From: Rhodobacter sp. TJ_12
GTDB taxonomy: Bacteria; Pseudomonadota; Alphaproteobacteria; Rhodobacterales; Rhodobacteraceae
Length of the DNA stretch: 64,000 nucleotides
Reading direction: 5' to 3'
Assembly: GCF_020023995.1 (NCBI RefSeq)
Contig: NZ_NRRD01000001.1
Location: forward strand, 186,001 to 250,000
Numbering within the stretch: position 1 is the first letter of the stretch; each line of letters opens with the position of its first letter. The notes under the pieces were generated by a model. That model was given only the letters and a program-made list of their open reading frames with translations, had not been told where the DNA came from and did no database searches. A program made the position numbers and the translations under genes. Below, in pieces: positions 9,358 through 18,676 of the stretch.

Positions 9358-11691
9358 TTAGCGCCGTTTCATGGCATCCAAAAGCGCGGCCCCTAGGGCG
9401 CCGGGGGCATCTTTGCCGCGCGCGGGGCCGCTTGCACCGCCTTTGGGGCTGGCCTTCATCGGGCCTTTGCCTTGCGGCCCTTTGGGCCTGTCGGGCCCGC
9501 GCGCCGCGCGCTCCTCACGTGCCGAGGTGCCTCCATCCTTGCGCATCGTCAGGCCAATGCGTTTGCGCGCCACATCCACCTCCGTCACGCGGACCTTGAC
9601 CACATCGCCCGCTTTCACCACCTCATGCGGGTCTTTCACGAACCGGTCGGCCAGTTGCGAGATATGCACCAGCCCATCTTGGTGCACACCAATATCGACA
9701 AAGGCCCCAAAGGCGGCGACGTTCGTCACCGTGCCTTCCAATTGCATGCCGGGTTTGAGATCCTTGATATCTTCCACCCCATCGGCAAAGGCCGCGGTCA
9801 CAAAGCTGGGCCGCGGGTCACGGCCGGGTTTTTCAAGCTCGGCCAGAATATCGCGCACTGTGGGCAGACCGAAGCTGTCGGTCACAAAATCCTGTGCGCG
9901 CAACCGGCTCAGCGTGGCGCTATCGCCCATCAGGCTGCGAATATCGCGCCCGCAGGCTTTCACGATGGCGCGGGCGACATCATAGGCTTCGGGGTGCACG
10001 GAAGAAGCATCCAGCGGCTCAACGCCGTCGGTGATGCGCAAGAACCCGGCGCATTGCTCAAAGGCGCGCGGCCCAAGGCGGGCGACTTTCAGCAGGTCTT
10101 TGCGCGCCTTGAAGGCCCCGTTGCTATCACGATGCGCCACAATCGCTTCGGCCAGCCCCGGCCCAAGGCCAGACACATGCGCAAGCAATGGCGCAGAAGC
10201 GGTGTTAAGGTCCACGCCTACCGCGTTCACCGCATCTTCCACCACGCCGTCCAGTGCGCGGCCAAGTTTCGACTGATCCACATCGTGTTGATATTGGCCG
10301 ACGCCGATGGATTTCGGCTCGATCTTCACCAGTTCGGCAAGCGGGTCTTGTAGCCGCCGCGCAATCGACACCGCGCCGCGCAGGCTCACGTCAAGCTCTG
10401 GAAATTCCCGCGCGGCCAGTTCCGAAGCGGAATAGACCGAGGCCCCGGCTTCCGACACCACCACCTTGGTAGGCGCTTTCACGCCACTGGGTAGCAGTTT
10501 CAGCGTCTCGGCCACCATGCGTTCTGTTTCGCGGCTTGCGGTGCCGTTGCCGATGGCGATCAGTTCCACCCCATGCGCCGTAATGAGCCGTATCAAAGCG
10601 GCCTGTGCGCCGCGCATATCGCTTTTTGGCGGGAAGGGATAAAGTGTATCGGTGGCCAACAGTTTGCCCGTGGCATCGACCACGGCGGCCTTCACGCCCG
10701 TGCGGATACCGGGGTCGAGGCCGAGCGTCGCCTTGGCGCCCGCAGGCGCCGCCAGCAGCAGATCTTTAAGGTTGCGCGAAAAAACGCGGATCGCCTCTTC
10801 CTGTGCGCGGGCCCGCATGTCGGAGAGCAAATCCAGCATCATCGACAGGCTGAGTTTCACACGCCACGTCCAGCCCGCAACCTTGCGCAGCCATTCATCC
10901 GCCGGGGTTTTGCCACGCGCATCCAAAACGGCGGCGACCATCGCCTCGGCCCGCGCGACGCCCTCTTCATCAGGGCCGATGTCGAGCGTCAGAACCCCTT
11001 CATTTGAGCCGCGCAGCATCGCCAACGCGCGGTGGCTGGGCACATCTGCCCAACGCTCGCGGTGGTCGAAGTAATCCGAGAATTTCGCACCCTTTTCCTG
11101 TTGGCCGTCCACGACCTTGGCCGTCAGATAGGCTTCACGGGTCAGGTAATCGCGCAAAGACCCCAGAAGTTGCGCGTTTTCGACCAAGCTTTCCGCCACA
11201 ATTTCGCGCGCACCATTGAGCGCATCTTTCGCCGTGGGCACGGCTTCGGACAGATAGCCTTCGGCCAAAGACTCGGGCGTGGCATTGCGGTTGGCCAAGA
11301 TGGCCTCCACCAGCGCGGCGAGCCCATTTTCGCGGGCGATCATCGCTTTGGTGCGGCGCTTGGGCTTATAGGGCAGATACAGGTCTTCCAGTTCTGCCTT
11401 GGTCTCGGCCTGTGCGAGCGCCTTGGCCAGATCATCGGTCATTTTGCCCTGATCGGTGATCGAGGCAATGATCGTGGCGCGCCGCGCTTCGCGTTCGCGC
11501 AGATAATCCAGCCGCTCGGACAGTTTACGCAATTGCGTGTCATCCAGCCCGCCGGTCACCTCTTTCCGATAGCGCGCGACAAAGGGCACCGTCGCGCCGC
11601 CATCCAACAGCTCAACCGCCGCGCCCACTTGGGCGGGGGTGGCACCAATAACTGTGGCGATGGTGCGGGCGATGCGGGTGGCGGTATCCAT
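9358..11691 (-). CDS. tex: Tex-family S1 RNA-binding transcription accessory protein
   Basis: The 777-residue protein has the Tex layout: an N-terminal helical domain, a YqgF/RNase H-like domain ([18 protein letters not shown] near residue 325), helix-hairpin-helix repeats ([20 protein letters not shown] near residue 500) and a C-terminal S1 domain ([21 protein letters not shown] near residue 645). A basic tail rich in G, K and P follows. Tex/Spt6-like proteins bind nucleic acid and act with RNA polymerase; deletion affects toxin or stress gene expression in other bacteria. ATG 11691 has GGAGGA six bases upstream. The frame remains open far beyond this start, but that part is antisense to pepT. 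Confidence 0.92.
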   Translation of the reverse strand: MDTATRIARTIATVIGATPAQVGAAVELLDGGATVPFVARYRKEVTGGLDDTQLRKLSERLDYLREREARRATIIASITDQGKMTDDLAKALAQAETKAELEDLYLPYKPKRRTKAMIARENGLAALVEAILANRNATPESLAEGYLSEAVPTAKDALNGAREIVAESLVENAQLLGSLRDYLTREAYLTAKVVDGQQEKGAKFSDYFDHRERWADVPSHRALAMLRGSNEGVLTLDIGPDEEGVARAEAMVAAVLDARGKTPADEWLRKVAGWTWRVKLSLSMMLDLLSDMRARAQEEAIRVFSRNLKDLLLAAPAGAKATLGLDPGIRTGVKAAVVDATGKLLATDTLYPFPPKSDMRGAQAALIRLITAHGVELIAIGNGTASRETERMVAETLKLLPSGVKAPTKVVVSEAGASVYSASELAAREFPELDVSLRGAVSIARRLQDPLAELVKIEPKSIGVGQYQHDVDQSKLGRALDGVVEDAVNAVGVDLNTASAPLLAHVSGLGPGLAEAIVAHRDSNGAFKARKDLLKVARLGPRAFEQCAGFLRITDGVEPLDASSVHPEAYDVARAIVKACGRDIRSLMGDSATLSRLRAQDFVTDSFGLPTVRDILAELEKPGRDPRPSFVTAAFADGVEDIKDLKPGMQLEGTVTNVAAFGAFVDIGVHQDGLVHISQLADRFVKDPHEVVKAGDVVKVRVTEVDVARKRIGLTMRKDGGTSAREERAARGPDRPKGPQGKGPMKASPKGGASGPARGKDAPGALGAALLDAMKRR

Positions 11692-11796
11692 GCGTTCCTC
11701 CGATGCTGGAGGGGTGGTGTAGCCGCCCAAATGCGCGCGGGCAAGGCTTGACACGGCGGGCCGAGCGGCGCCCATTGCCCGCAAAGGAGCCCCCCC

Positions 11797-13041
11797 ATGC
11801 AAGACATCCATTCCAAGCTTGAAACCCGCCTGATCCGCTATTGCGAAGTTGATACGCAAAGCGACGAGGAAAGCCCGACCGCCCCCAGCACGGCGATTCA
11901 GCTCAACCTTGCGAAGATTTTGGCGCAGGAATTGGAGGCAATAGGCGCGGCAGAGGTGAAAATCACCGACTATGGCGCGGTATTGGCGACCGTCCCCGCC
12001 ACCGCCGAAGGTCCGGTGATTGGGATGCTGGCGCATATGGACACCGCGCCCGCTTATAATGCGGTGGGGGTGAAGCCGCGCGTCATCCGCGGCTATGACG
12101 GGGGCGAGATCACCTACCCCGATGCGCCGGGTCTGGTGAACTGCCCCGCGCGCAACCCTTATTTGGGCGAGAAGGTCGGCCATGATCTGATCACCGCCTC
12201 CGGCGGGACGCTTTTGGGGGCGGATGACAAAGCGGGCGTGGCCATTTTGATGACGCTCGCCGAACATTTGCTGGCCAACCCCGATGTGCCGCATGGCAAG
12301 GTTCGGCTGGCTTTCACGCCGGATGAAGAAATTGGCCGCGGTGTCGATGCGCGCTTGCCCGCCGATCTGGGCGCGGATTTCGCCTATACGCTCGATGGCG
12401 GCGCGGTGGGCGAGATTGAATATGAGAGCTTCTCGGCCGATGGGGCGAAGGTGAAGGTGGTGGGTGTGTCCACCCACCCGGGCACGGCCAAGGGCAAAAT
12501 GGTCAATGCACTGCATCTGGCGGCGAAAATCATCGACATGCTGCCGCAAGCCACGCAAACCCCCGAAGTGGTCGAGGGGCGCGAAGGGTTTTGGCACATC
12601 ACCAATATCGCGGGCACGGCGGCGGAGGTCGAATTCTCGATCATCCTGCGCGACTTTGAGCTGGATGGCCTTGCCGCTCGGGGCGAGATGCTGCAACAGG
12701 TTTGTGCGGCGGTGGCGGCCACTGAGCCGCGCGCCACGATCACCTGCACGATCAAGCCGCAATATCGCAACATGCGCTATTGGCTGGAAAAGGATATGAC
12801 GCCCGTTGAGCTGGCGCGCGATGCCTGCCGCGATGCGGGGATTGCGCCTGTGTCTGTGCCGATCCGGGGCGGCACCGATGGGTCGCGGCTGACCGAAATG
12901 GGGGTGCCGTGCCCGAATATTTTTACCGGCATGCAGGATATTCACGGCCCGTTGGAGTGGGTGTCGGTGCAAGATATGGCGGTGGCGACCGATGTTTGCC
13001 TGCGACTTTTATCGCGTGCGGCGCAGCATCAGGGGCAATGA
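11797..13041 (+). CDS. pepT: peptidase T, tripeptide aminopeptidase
   Basis: This 414-residue M20B metallopeptidase releases the N-terminal residue of tripeptides in the cytoplasm. The zinc and catalytic residues are present: LAHMDTAP near residue 79, GADDKAG near residue 143, FTPDEEIG near residue 175, [10 protein letters not shown] near residue 200 and the late DIHGPLEW near residue 383. Length equals the usual PepT size. ATG 11797 has AAGGAG eight bases upstream. It diverges from tex across about 105 bases, which must contain both promoters. Confidence 0.93.
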   Translation: MQDIHSKLETRLIRYCEVDTQSDEESPTAPSTAIQLNLAKILAQELEAIGAAEVKITDYGAVLATVPATAEGPVIGMLAHMDTAPAYNAVGVKPRVIRGYDGGEITYPDAPGLVNCPARNPYLGEKVGHDLITASGGTLLGADDKAGVAILMTLAEHLLANPDVPHGKVRLAFTPDEEIGRGVDARLPADLGADFAYTLDGGAVGEIEYESFSADGAKVKVVGVSTHPGTAKGKMVNALHLAAKIIDMLPQATQTPEVVEGREGFWHITNIAGTAAEVEFSIILRDFELDGLAARGEMLQQVCAAVAATEPRATITCTIKPQYRNMRYWLEKDMTPVELARDACRDAGIAPVSVPIRGGTDGSRLTEMGVPCPNIFTGMQDIHGPLEWVSVQDMAVATDVCLRLLSRAAQHQGQ

Positions 13042-13089
13042 GAAAGCTGTATCTGCGCCGTAACTAACCAAATCATAAAGAAATTTTTG

Positions 13090-13120
13090 AACGGCGCGAC
13101 GGAATGGGCGCGCCGTTTCG
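13090..13120 (+). terminator. terminator after pepT
   Basis: AACGGCGCG 13090-13098 and CGCGCCGTT 13109-13117 form a 9-bp stem with a 10-base loop. It is followed by a short TTCGTTT, 49 bases after the pepT stop. Confidence 0.65.
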
Positions 13121-13182
13121 TTTGGGTGTGTGAAACCTTCCCAAAGAGGGCCAACCCCTCACCCATCAGAAAGACACGTTAC

Positions 13183-13680
13183 ATGAATTCCGCTCTTAGC
13201 CGCTATGCGACCCCGTTCATTACCGGGTTGTTCCTTGTCTCGCTTATCTCTGGCGTGGCGCTTTTCTTCCATGTCGGCATGGGAACCTTCCATGAAATGC
13301 ACGAAATCCTGTCGATGGTGCTGATCGTGCCGTTCGTGCTGCATGTTTGGAAGAACTGGCGCTCGGTGGTGAATTACCTCAAACGCGCGCCGATGTGGAT
13401 CGGTCTGGCGGTGTCGCTTGTGGTGGCGGTGCCGTTTGCACTGCCCAGTTCCGAAGCCGAGGGCCGTTCGGGCCCGCCGCCCTTTGCCATCGCGATGAAG
13501 CTGATGGACGCCTCTGTCGAGGAGGTCGCGCCGCTTTTTGACACCGATGGCGCTGGGCTTGTCGCGAAACTGACTGCCGCAGGCTTTACCGTTGCCAGCC
13601 CGGGCGAAAGCTTGGCGGCGATTGCGCAAGCTTCGGGCAAGGAGCCGATGGCGCTGCAAGCTGCGCTGGTTGCGCAATAA
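13183..13680 (+). CDS. DUF4405-type small membrane protein
   Basis: This 165-residue protein has two or three N-terminal membrane segments: ITGLFLVSLISGVALFF, LSMVLIVPFVLHVW and IGLAVSLVVAVPFAL. Histidines lie between the first two (FHVGMGTFHEMHEI), and a soluble tail of about 65 residues follows. The histidine spacing in the membrane region fits the DUF4405 family, which resembles haem-binding cytochrome b-type helices. The C-terminal part (EEVAPLFDTDGAGLVAKL and GFTVASPGESLAAIAQASG) is unassigned. ATG 13183 is chosen because the hydrophobic helix starts shortly after it; the frame is open further upstream but has no membrane-like character. It is isolated between two terminators. Confidence 0.65.
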   Translation: MNSALSRYATPFITGLFLVSLISGVALFFHVGMGTFHEMHEILSMVLIVPFVLHVWKNWRSVVNYLKRAPMWIGLAVSLVVAVPFALPSSEAEGRSGPPPFAIAMKLMDASVEEVAPLFDTDGAGLVAKLTAAGFTVASPGESLAAIAQASGKEPMALQAALVAQ

Positions 13681-13703
13681 GACTTGCTTGTGTCGCGTCT
13701 CTG

Positions 13704-13730
13704 AAGGGCCCCATCTGGGGCCCTTTTGTT
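13704..13730. terminator. bidirectional terminator between DUF4405 and asparaginase genes
   Basis: AAGGGCCCC 13704-13712 pairs with GGGGCCCTT 13717-13725 across ATCT, followed by TTGTT. The genes on both sides converge on it. Confidence 0.85.
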
Positions 13731-14577
13731 AGGAAAGCCAAAGCCGCGCCAATGCGGCCTCTGGCGTTTCGGGGCCGCCGTTTTCGATGCCCATATCCCA
13801 CAGCGCGGCCCCCGCGGCATAGGCGCCGGGGCTCAGTCCGCCTGCTTCGCATTGGCTGACTGCGCGCAGCCGTTTGCCCTGCGCGATGGCCTGTGCAAGC
13901 ACCGCCAAGATCGCGCGATCATGCATCACCGTGCCCGCGCCAAAGACACGTAAAACCGCCCCATCCAGCGCCTGAAGTAGCGCCTGCAGCGCAGGCGCGG
14001 GCAGGCCGGGCGACAGGGTCACAATCGCCAAGCGCCGGGCCGGATCGAAGCGGCGCTGCGGCGGCGGCGAGCCGGGGTCTTGCGGTTGGCTGCGAAAGGC
14101 ATCGGCTCCGCGGCTGTCGTGTTTGACAAGCCCCGCTGCGGGCAAAAGCCGCCCGGCGAAGGCCAAATCGACCCCCACCCCGGGCGCTTGCGCGGCGGCA
14201 AGCGCCAGATCAAGGTTGCGCTCGGCATCTCCGCCTTGGCCCAAGGGGTGCATCGCGCCGCATAACACGACCCGCCGCGCTGCACCGGCCAAAGCCTGCG
14301 ACAGCGCCGCGCCGGTGAAAGCCATCGTATCGGTGCCATGGGTGATCAGCGCGGGCTGGCCCGGATGCGCCTCCAGCACATCAAGCATCACGTTCCAGTC
14401 GGTGGGGCCGATATCCGCGCTGTCGCGCAACGGCGCAAAGACATGCGCGGTCAGCGCAGCGCCCGCAGGCAGCCGAGCGGCAATGGCCGCTTCGACCAGA
14501 CCCGGTTCCGGGGTTAGGCCCTGTGGTCCCGGTGTCATGCCAATCGTGCCACCGGTGTGAATAAGCAAAAGAGTCAT
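13729..14577 (-). CDS. L-asparaginase
   Basis: This 282-residue enzyme of the asparaginase/glutaminase family hydrolyses asparagine to aspartate and ammonia. The first catalytic threonine lies in HTGGTIGM within the first 15 residues, and the second signature is THGTDTMAFTGAALS near residue 80. The protein is shorter than the E. coli enzymes (about 330-350), because the C-terminal domain is compact. No signal peptide is seen, so it should be cytoplasmic. ATG 14577 has GGAG about six bases upstream; the open frame before it (47 codons) has no family resemblance. It is monocistronic. Confidence 0.82.
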   Translation of the reverse strand: MTLLLIHTGGTIGMTPGPQGLTPEPGLVEAAIAARLPAGAALTAHVFAPLRDSADIGPTDWNVMLDVLEAHPGQPALITHGTDTMAFTGAALSQALAGAARRVVLCGAMHPLGQGGDAERNLDLALAAAQAPGVGVDLAFAGRLLPAAGLVKHDSRGADAFRSQPQDPGSPPPQRRFDPARRLAIVTLSPGLPAPALQALLQALDGAVLRVFGAGTVMHDRAILAVLAQAIAQGKRLRAVSQCEAGGLSPGAYAAGAALWDMGIENGGPETPEAALARLWLS

Positions 14578-15013
14578 GCCCGTCTCCGATCCTGTCTGCC
14601 ATGCCGTAGCTAAGGCGTGCAGGCAAGCCGAACCACGCGTCGTAACCGGCCCAAGACAGGCCAAAAGACACAGGGTAGCGGAGGCGAAAGCTGCCCCGGC
14701 ATGCGACTCACCCCGCAAGCGACGGGTTGGGCGCGATCCGGTACCTGCCCATGCGCGGAAATCCGCCTGTGCAAAGGGCGCGGAAACCGCTGTTTTTTAG
14801 GCGAAACGCGCCTTTGCAGGCGCAGAATGCGCAACTTCTTGACGGTTAGACCCTGCGTTGCGCAACTTTGCGCCGAAACCTGTCGGACGCCGGGCGTTTG
14901 ACAGGAGTGTGACGCAATCTCTCTTGCCAGATTTTAGGCGCTGTGACTATAGAAACGGCAATTAGCCCGCTTTCGGGCGGACTTTAGAACTATATGAGTT
15001 TCAACGAAAACAC
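14578..15013. promoter_or_regulatory. 436-base gap with candidate opg promoter
   Basis: No convincing gene is present. The best sigma-70-like match upstream of opgG is TTGCCA 14924-14929, an 18-base spacer, then TATAGA 14948-14953. Further upstream TGCGCAACTT occurs twice in direct orientation, at 14828-14837 and 14859-14868. The 31-base offset is about three helical turns and could mark a regulator site. A weak GCGG/CCGC hairpin with six T's at 14780-14797 is probably incidental. Confidence 0.35.
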
Positions 15014-16648
15014 ATGACCTCCCACCGTGCCGATGCCCCCCTCTCACTCAGCCGCCGCCAGCTTCTGGCGACGCTGTCTTCGGCTGCCGTTCTGGCTGGA
15101 GCCGGGATCGTGCCGGGCCGCTTGCGCGCACAAGAGGCCGGTGGGGAGACGGCGCTTGCGCCGCCTGCCGCGCTGCAGCACCCGTTCAGCTTTGAAACGC
15201 TGACCGATGAAATGCGCGCGCTGGCCGCCGCGCCGGCCACGCCCCCCGCGACCTTGCCCGACAGCTTCTTGTCGAAGCTGACCTACGACCATTACCGGCT
15301 GATCCGCTTCGATCCGGATCGTGCGCGGTTCGCCAATGTCGATAACAGCCATTTCCTGCTGCATGCCTTCCATCTCGGTTGGCTGTTCAAGGAGCCGGTG
15401 CGCCTTTACGAGGTCGAAAACGGTCAAGCCTTGCTGATGGGCTTTGACACTGACGATTTCATCTATGAGCGTGAAAGCCGCGACAAGGTGCCCGCGCATG
15501 AGCCGTTGCCGGGCGTGGCCGGGTTCCGGCTGCATACGCCGCTCAACCGGCCCGATCTGTTCGATGAACTGGTGGCCTTTCAGGGCGCGTCCTATTTCCG
15601 CGCCTTGGGCCGCAATTCCGCCTATGGGCTTTCGGCGCGGGGGCTTGCGGTCAACACCGGCCTGTCGGTCGCCGAGGAGTTCCCCCGTTTCACCCGGTTC
15701 TGGGTCGAGCGTCCGGTGCCGGGGGCGAATACGATCACCGTCTGGGCGGCACTGGAAAGTCAGTCGCTGACCGGGGCCTATCGGTTCGTCATCACGCCGG
15801 GCCATGAAACGGTGATGGACGTGACGGCGCGGCTCTTTTTCCGCGCGGATGTGGAACAGCTTGGCATTGCGCCGCTGACCTCGATGTTCCTGTTCGCGGA
15901 GCGCAACCGTGCCGATTTCGACGATTTCCGGCCCAATGTGCATGACAGCGATGGGCTGGGCATCACCCGCGCCGATGGTGATATGCTGTGGCGCCCGCTG
16001 GCCAACCCGCCCCGGCTGGCCTCGTCCTATTTCTCGGAAACCGCGCCGCGCGCCTTTGGGCTTTATCAGCGTGATCGCGAATTCGACCATTACCAAGATG
16101 ATGCCGCGCATTACGAGCGGCGTCCCTCCTGTGTGGTGGAGCCGATCGGGGATTGGGGCAAAGGCGTGATCCGCTTGGTCGAGATCCCCTCTGATCTTGA
16201 GGTGAACGACAATATCGTTGCCTTTTGGATCCCCGAGGCCGAGGCGAAAGCGGGCGAAAGCCGGGAGTTTTCCTATCGGCTGCGGTGGGGCGATATCGAC
16301 TTCGATCCCGCCGATGACCGCGCCCATGTCAAGGAAACGCGGGCCGGCGAAGGTGGGGTGTCGGGTGTCGCCAATACCGCGGGCACCCGCAAATTCGTGA
16401 TCGACTTTGTGGGGGGGCTGATGGATGCCCTGCCGCATGACGCCGCCAAGGACCTGACGATCAATGCCAGTGCCTGGAATGGTGAAATCGTCACCAAGGT
16501 TCTGTCTCGCAATACCACCGATGGCATCTGGCGGCTTGTGCTCGATGTTCGGCCCACCAAGGGCGACACGGTGGAACTCGCCGCCCATATCGCGGGTTAT
16601 GGTCGTAAGTTGACCGAAACCTGGCTTTACCAATGGATCCACGCATGA
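15014..16648 (+). CDS. opgG: glucan biosynthesis periplasmic protein OpgG/OpgD
   Basis: The 544-residue protein is the periplasmic factor needed to build or release osmoregulated periplasmic glucans. The N-terminus has a twin-arginine-type signal (SRRQLLATLSSAAVLAGAGI, residues 13-32) followed by an alanine-rich cleavage region. The mature part shows OpgG/MdoG segments: FDTDDFIYERES, FRALGRNSAYGLSARGLAVNT and TARLFFRADVEQLGIAPLTSM. OpgD paralogues also use Tat signals, but the following opgI, opgH and opgC match the R. sphaeroides opgGIHC order, so opgG is used. It overlaps opgI by four bases (ATGA). Confidence 0.9.
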   Translation: MTSHRADAPLSLSRRQLLATLSSAAVLAGAGIVPGRLRAQEAGGETALAPPAALQHPFSFETLTDEMRALAAAPATPPATLPDSFLSKLTYDHYRLIRFDPDRARFANVDNSHFLLHAFHLGWLFKEPVRLYEVENGQALLMGFDTDDFIYERESRDKVPAHEPLPGVAGFRLHTPLNRPDLFDELVAFQGASYFRALGRNSAYGLSARGLAVNTGLSVAEEFPRFTRFWVERPVPGANTITVWAALESQSLTGAYRFVITPGHETVMDVTARLFFRADVEQLGIAPLTSMFLFAERNRADFDDFRPNVHDSDGLGITRADGDMLWRPLANPPRLASSYFSETAPRAFGLYQRDREFDHYQDDAAHYERRPSCVVEPIGDWGKGVIRLVEIPSDLEVNDNIVAFWIPEAEAKAGESREFSYRLRWGDIDFDPADDRAHVKETRAGEGGVSGVANTAGTRKFVIDFVGGLMDALPHDAAKDLTINASAWNGEIVTKVLSRNTTDGIWRLVLDVRPTKGDTVELAAHIAGYGRKLTETWLYQWIHA

Positions 16649-16866
16649 CCGCGCATACCCCCCATATCCCTGCGCTCGCGTCCGACTATCCCCCGAGTGC
16701 ACCCGCTGCCCTTTCGGCAGAAGATCTCATCTCTGGCCCCTGTGCCCTGCCCATCGCGCCGATGGCGATGCCGGTGCAGGTGATCGAACACCGCCAAGGG
16801 GTGCTTCGCCGGCTGCTGGCCAGCCTATACCCACAAGCTGCGCCCGCCCCGGGCCCCGGCCACTAA
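16645..16866 (+). CDS. opgI: small operon protein OpgI
   Basis: This 73-codon gene starts at the ATG inside ATGA, where the opgG stop lies, and ends four bases before the opgH ATG. Translational coupling on both sides argues that it is real. The protein is proline- and alanine-rich (SDYPPSAPAALSAEDLI; YPQAAPAPGPGH) with a short central segment VQVIEHRQGVLRRLLASLY that could be an amphipathic helix. It occupies the position of opgI in the R. sphaeroides opgGIHC operon. Its biochemical role is unknown to me. It may be the cytoplasmic start that OpgH proteins of other bacteria carry as one chain; that is inference. Confidence 0.7.
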   Translation: MTAHTPHIPALASDYPPSAPAALSAEDLISGPCALPIAPMAMPVQVIEHRQGVLRRLLASLYPQAAPAPGPGH

Positions 16867-16870
16867 GCCG

Positions 16871-18676
16871 ATGGCATCGCGGCTAATATCCCGTGCGGGG
16901 CTTTATGCTCTGCGCGCGCTTGCGGTGGCCCTGAGCCTTTTGGCCGGGGGTGGTGCCTTTGTTCTGTTTTTGCAATTCGGCGCGGCTGACGGGATCGAAA
17001 CGCTTGATGTCGCGCGGGCGCTGCTGATCCTGATTTCCACGCTTTGGCTGGCTTGGGGCGCGGTGCAGGCGCTGATCGGTTTGACCTCGGTGGCCCGTCC
17101 GCCGGTCTATGATCCGCGCGCGCCCATTCGGGGCCGCACCGTGGTTCTGGTGCCGGTCTATAACGAAGACCCGCTGGTGACCTTTGCCCGGATCGCGGCG
17201 ATGGATGCCTCGCTTTCGGCCACGGGCGATCCGGCGCAGGTGCATTTCGCGGTGCTGTCGGACACCCGCAACGACCTGATCGCCGCGCGCGAAAAGCAGG
17301 TGTTCGCGCAATTGGTGGCGGAACGAAACGGGGTGGGGCGGTTCTTCTATCGCCGCCGCGAGGTGAACACCGGCAAGAAAGCGGGCAATATCGAGGATTT
17401 CATCACCCGCTCTGGTGCGGCCTATGATTACGCGGTGATTTTGGATGCCGACAGCCTGATGGAAGGCCACACGATCTTGCAGATGATCCGCCGGATCGAG
17501 GCAGAGCCGCGCCTTGGCCTTTTGCAAACCCTGCCCAAGGTGATCCGCGCGCGGTCGCGCTTTGGCCGGGCGATGCAGTTTTCTGCCTCGTTCTTCTCGC
17601 CGGTTTTTGCGCGCGGGCTGGCGATGATGCAGGGCGAGACAGGGCCGTTTTGGGGCCATAATGCGATTGTCCGTGTGCGGGCCTTTGCCGAAAGCTGTGG
17701 CCTGCCCGCCCTGAAGGGTAAGCCCCCCTTTGGCGGCCATGTGCTGAGCCATGACTACGTCGAAGCCGCGCTTTTGGCGCGTGCGGGATGGAGCGTGCGG
17801 CTGGATGATGATCTGGGGGGCAGCTACGAGGAAGGCCCCGAGAATATCGTCGATCATGCCAAACGCGACCGGCGCTGGTGTCAAGGCAATCTGCAACATG
17901 GCCGGATCATTGGCGGGCCGGGGCTCAAGCCGTGGTCGCGCTTTGTCTTTGCGCAAGGGATCATGGCCTATATCGCGCCGCTGTTCTGGCTTGGGTTCAT
18001 TCTGGCCTCGATTGCTGCGCCGCTTTTGGCCCCGCCGCCAGATTACTTTCCGATCCCCGATTGGCCGATCCCGTATTTCCCGCCCTCTGCCGCGTCGAAG
18101 GCGATTGGGCTGGCGATTGGCATTTTCGGGTTGCTGCTTTTGCCCAAGATATTAATCGCCGCGCGCGCCGCGATCACGGGTCATGCCCGCCAGTTCGGCG
18201 GCGCAGGGATCGCCTTCGCCTCGACCTTTGCCGAGCTGGCGCTTTCGTCCATCACCGCGCCGGTGCTGCTGATGTATTCCACCCGTTCGGTGTTGCAGGT
18301 GCTTTTCGGGCGCGATGGCGGCTGGCCCACCAACAACCGGGGCGACGGCACGCTTAGCCTGAAAGATAGCTTTCTGGCGGCGCATTGGATCGTGACGATC
18401 GGTCTGATTGGCCTGATGGCAACATGGAGCTTTGCGCCGGGGCTGTTTTTGTGGCTGTTGCCTGTGGGCGTACCGATGGTGCTGGCCCCGCTGATCCTTG
18501 CGTGGTCTTCGCGCCCATCGCGGTCGCGGCTGATGGGCGTGCCCGCCGAATATGCAAAGCCTGCCGTGGTCGCGCTGCATGATGATGTGCTGGACCGCTG
18601 GGTGCTTGACGCGGAACGCGCCGAGGCCGAAGCGGCACGCCAACCTTCCAAAGGATTTGCCGTAAACAATGGCTGA
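16871..18676 (+). CDS. opgH: glucan glucosyltransferase OpgH
   Basis: The 601-residue inner-membrane family-2 glycosyltransferase polymerises glucose from UDP-glucose to form the glucan backbone. Two N-terminal membrane helices precede the catalytic domain, which has VPVYNEDP near residue 97, the DADSLMEGH metal site near residue 193 and the late RWCQGN near residue 335. Further membrane segments follow in the last 250 residues (FAQGIMAYIAPLFWLGFILA and others). It is shorter at the N-terminus than enterobacterial OpgH (about 850), as in R. sphaeroides. It overlaps opgC by eight bases, so the operon is tightly coupled. Confidence 0.92.
   Translation: MASRLISRAGLYALRALAVALSLLAGGGAFVLFLQFGAADGIETLDVARALLILISTLWLAWGAVQALIGLTSVARPPVYDPRAPIRGRTVVLVPVYNEDPLVTFARIAAMDASLSATGDPAQVHFAVLSDTRNDLIAAREKQVFAQLVAERNGVGRFFYRRREVNTGKKAGNIEDFITRSGAAYDYAVILDADSLMEGHTILQMIRRIEAEPRLGLLQTLPKVIRARSRFGRAMQFSASFFSPVFARGLAMMQGETGPFWGHNAIVRVRAFAESCGLPALKGKPPFGGHVLSHDYVEAALLARAGWSVRLDDDLGGSYEEGPENIVDHAKRDRRWCQGNLQHGRIIGGPGLKPWSRFVFAQGIMAYIAPLFWLGFILASIAAPLLAPPPDYFPIPDWPIPYFPPSAASKAIGLAIGIFGLLLLPKILIAARAAITGHARQFGGAGIAFASTFAELALSSITAPVLLMYSTRSVLQVLFGRDGGWPTNNRGDGTLSLKDSFLAAHWIVTIGLIGLMATWSFAPGLFLWLLPVGVPMVLAPLILAWSSRPSRSRLMGVPAEYAKPAVVALHDDVLDRWVLDAERAEAEAARQPSKGFAVNNG

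Noticed and set aside
11692-12972. The tex reading frame stays open about 427 codons upstream of its start.
   Set aside because: The stretch is antisense to pepT, has no ribosome binding site or family similarity, and tex has a clear start with GGAGGA at 11691. GC-rich antisense frames are common here.
14780-14797. GCGG/CCGC hairpin with T6 as a terminator.
   Set aside because: The stem is only four base pairs and no gene on the plus strand ends upstream of it.
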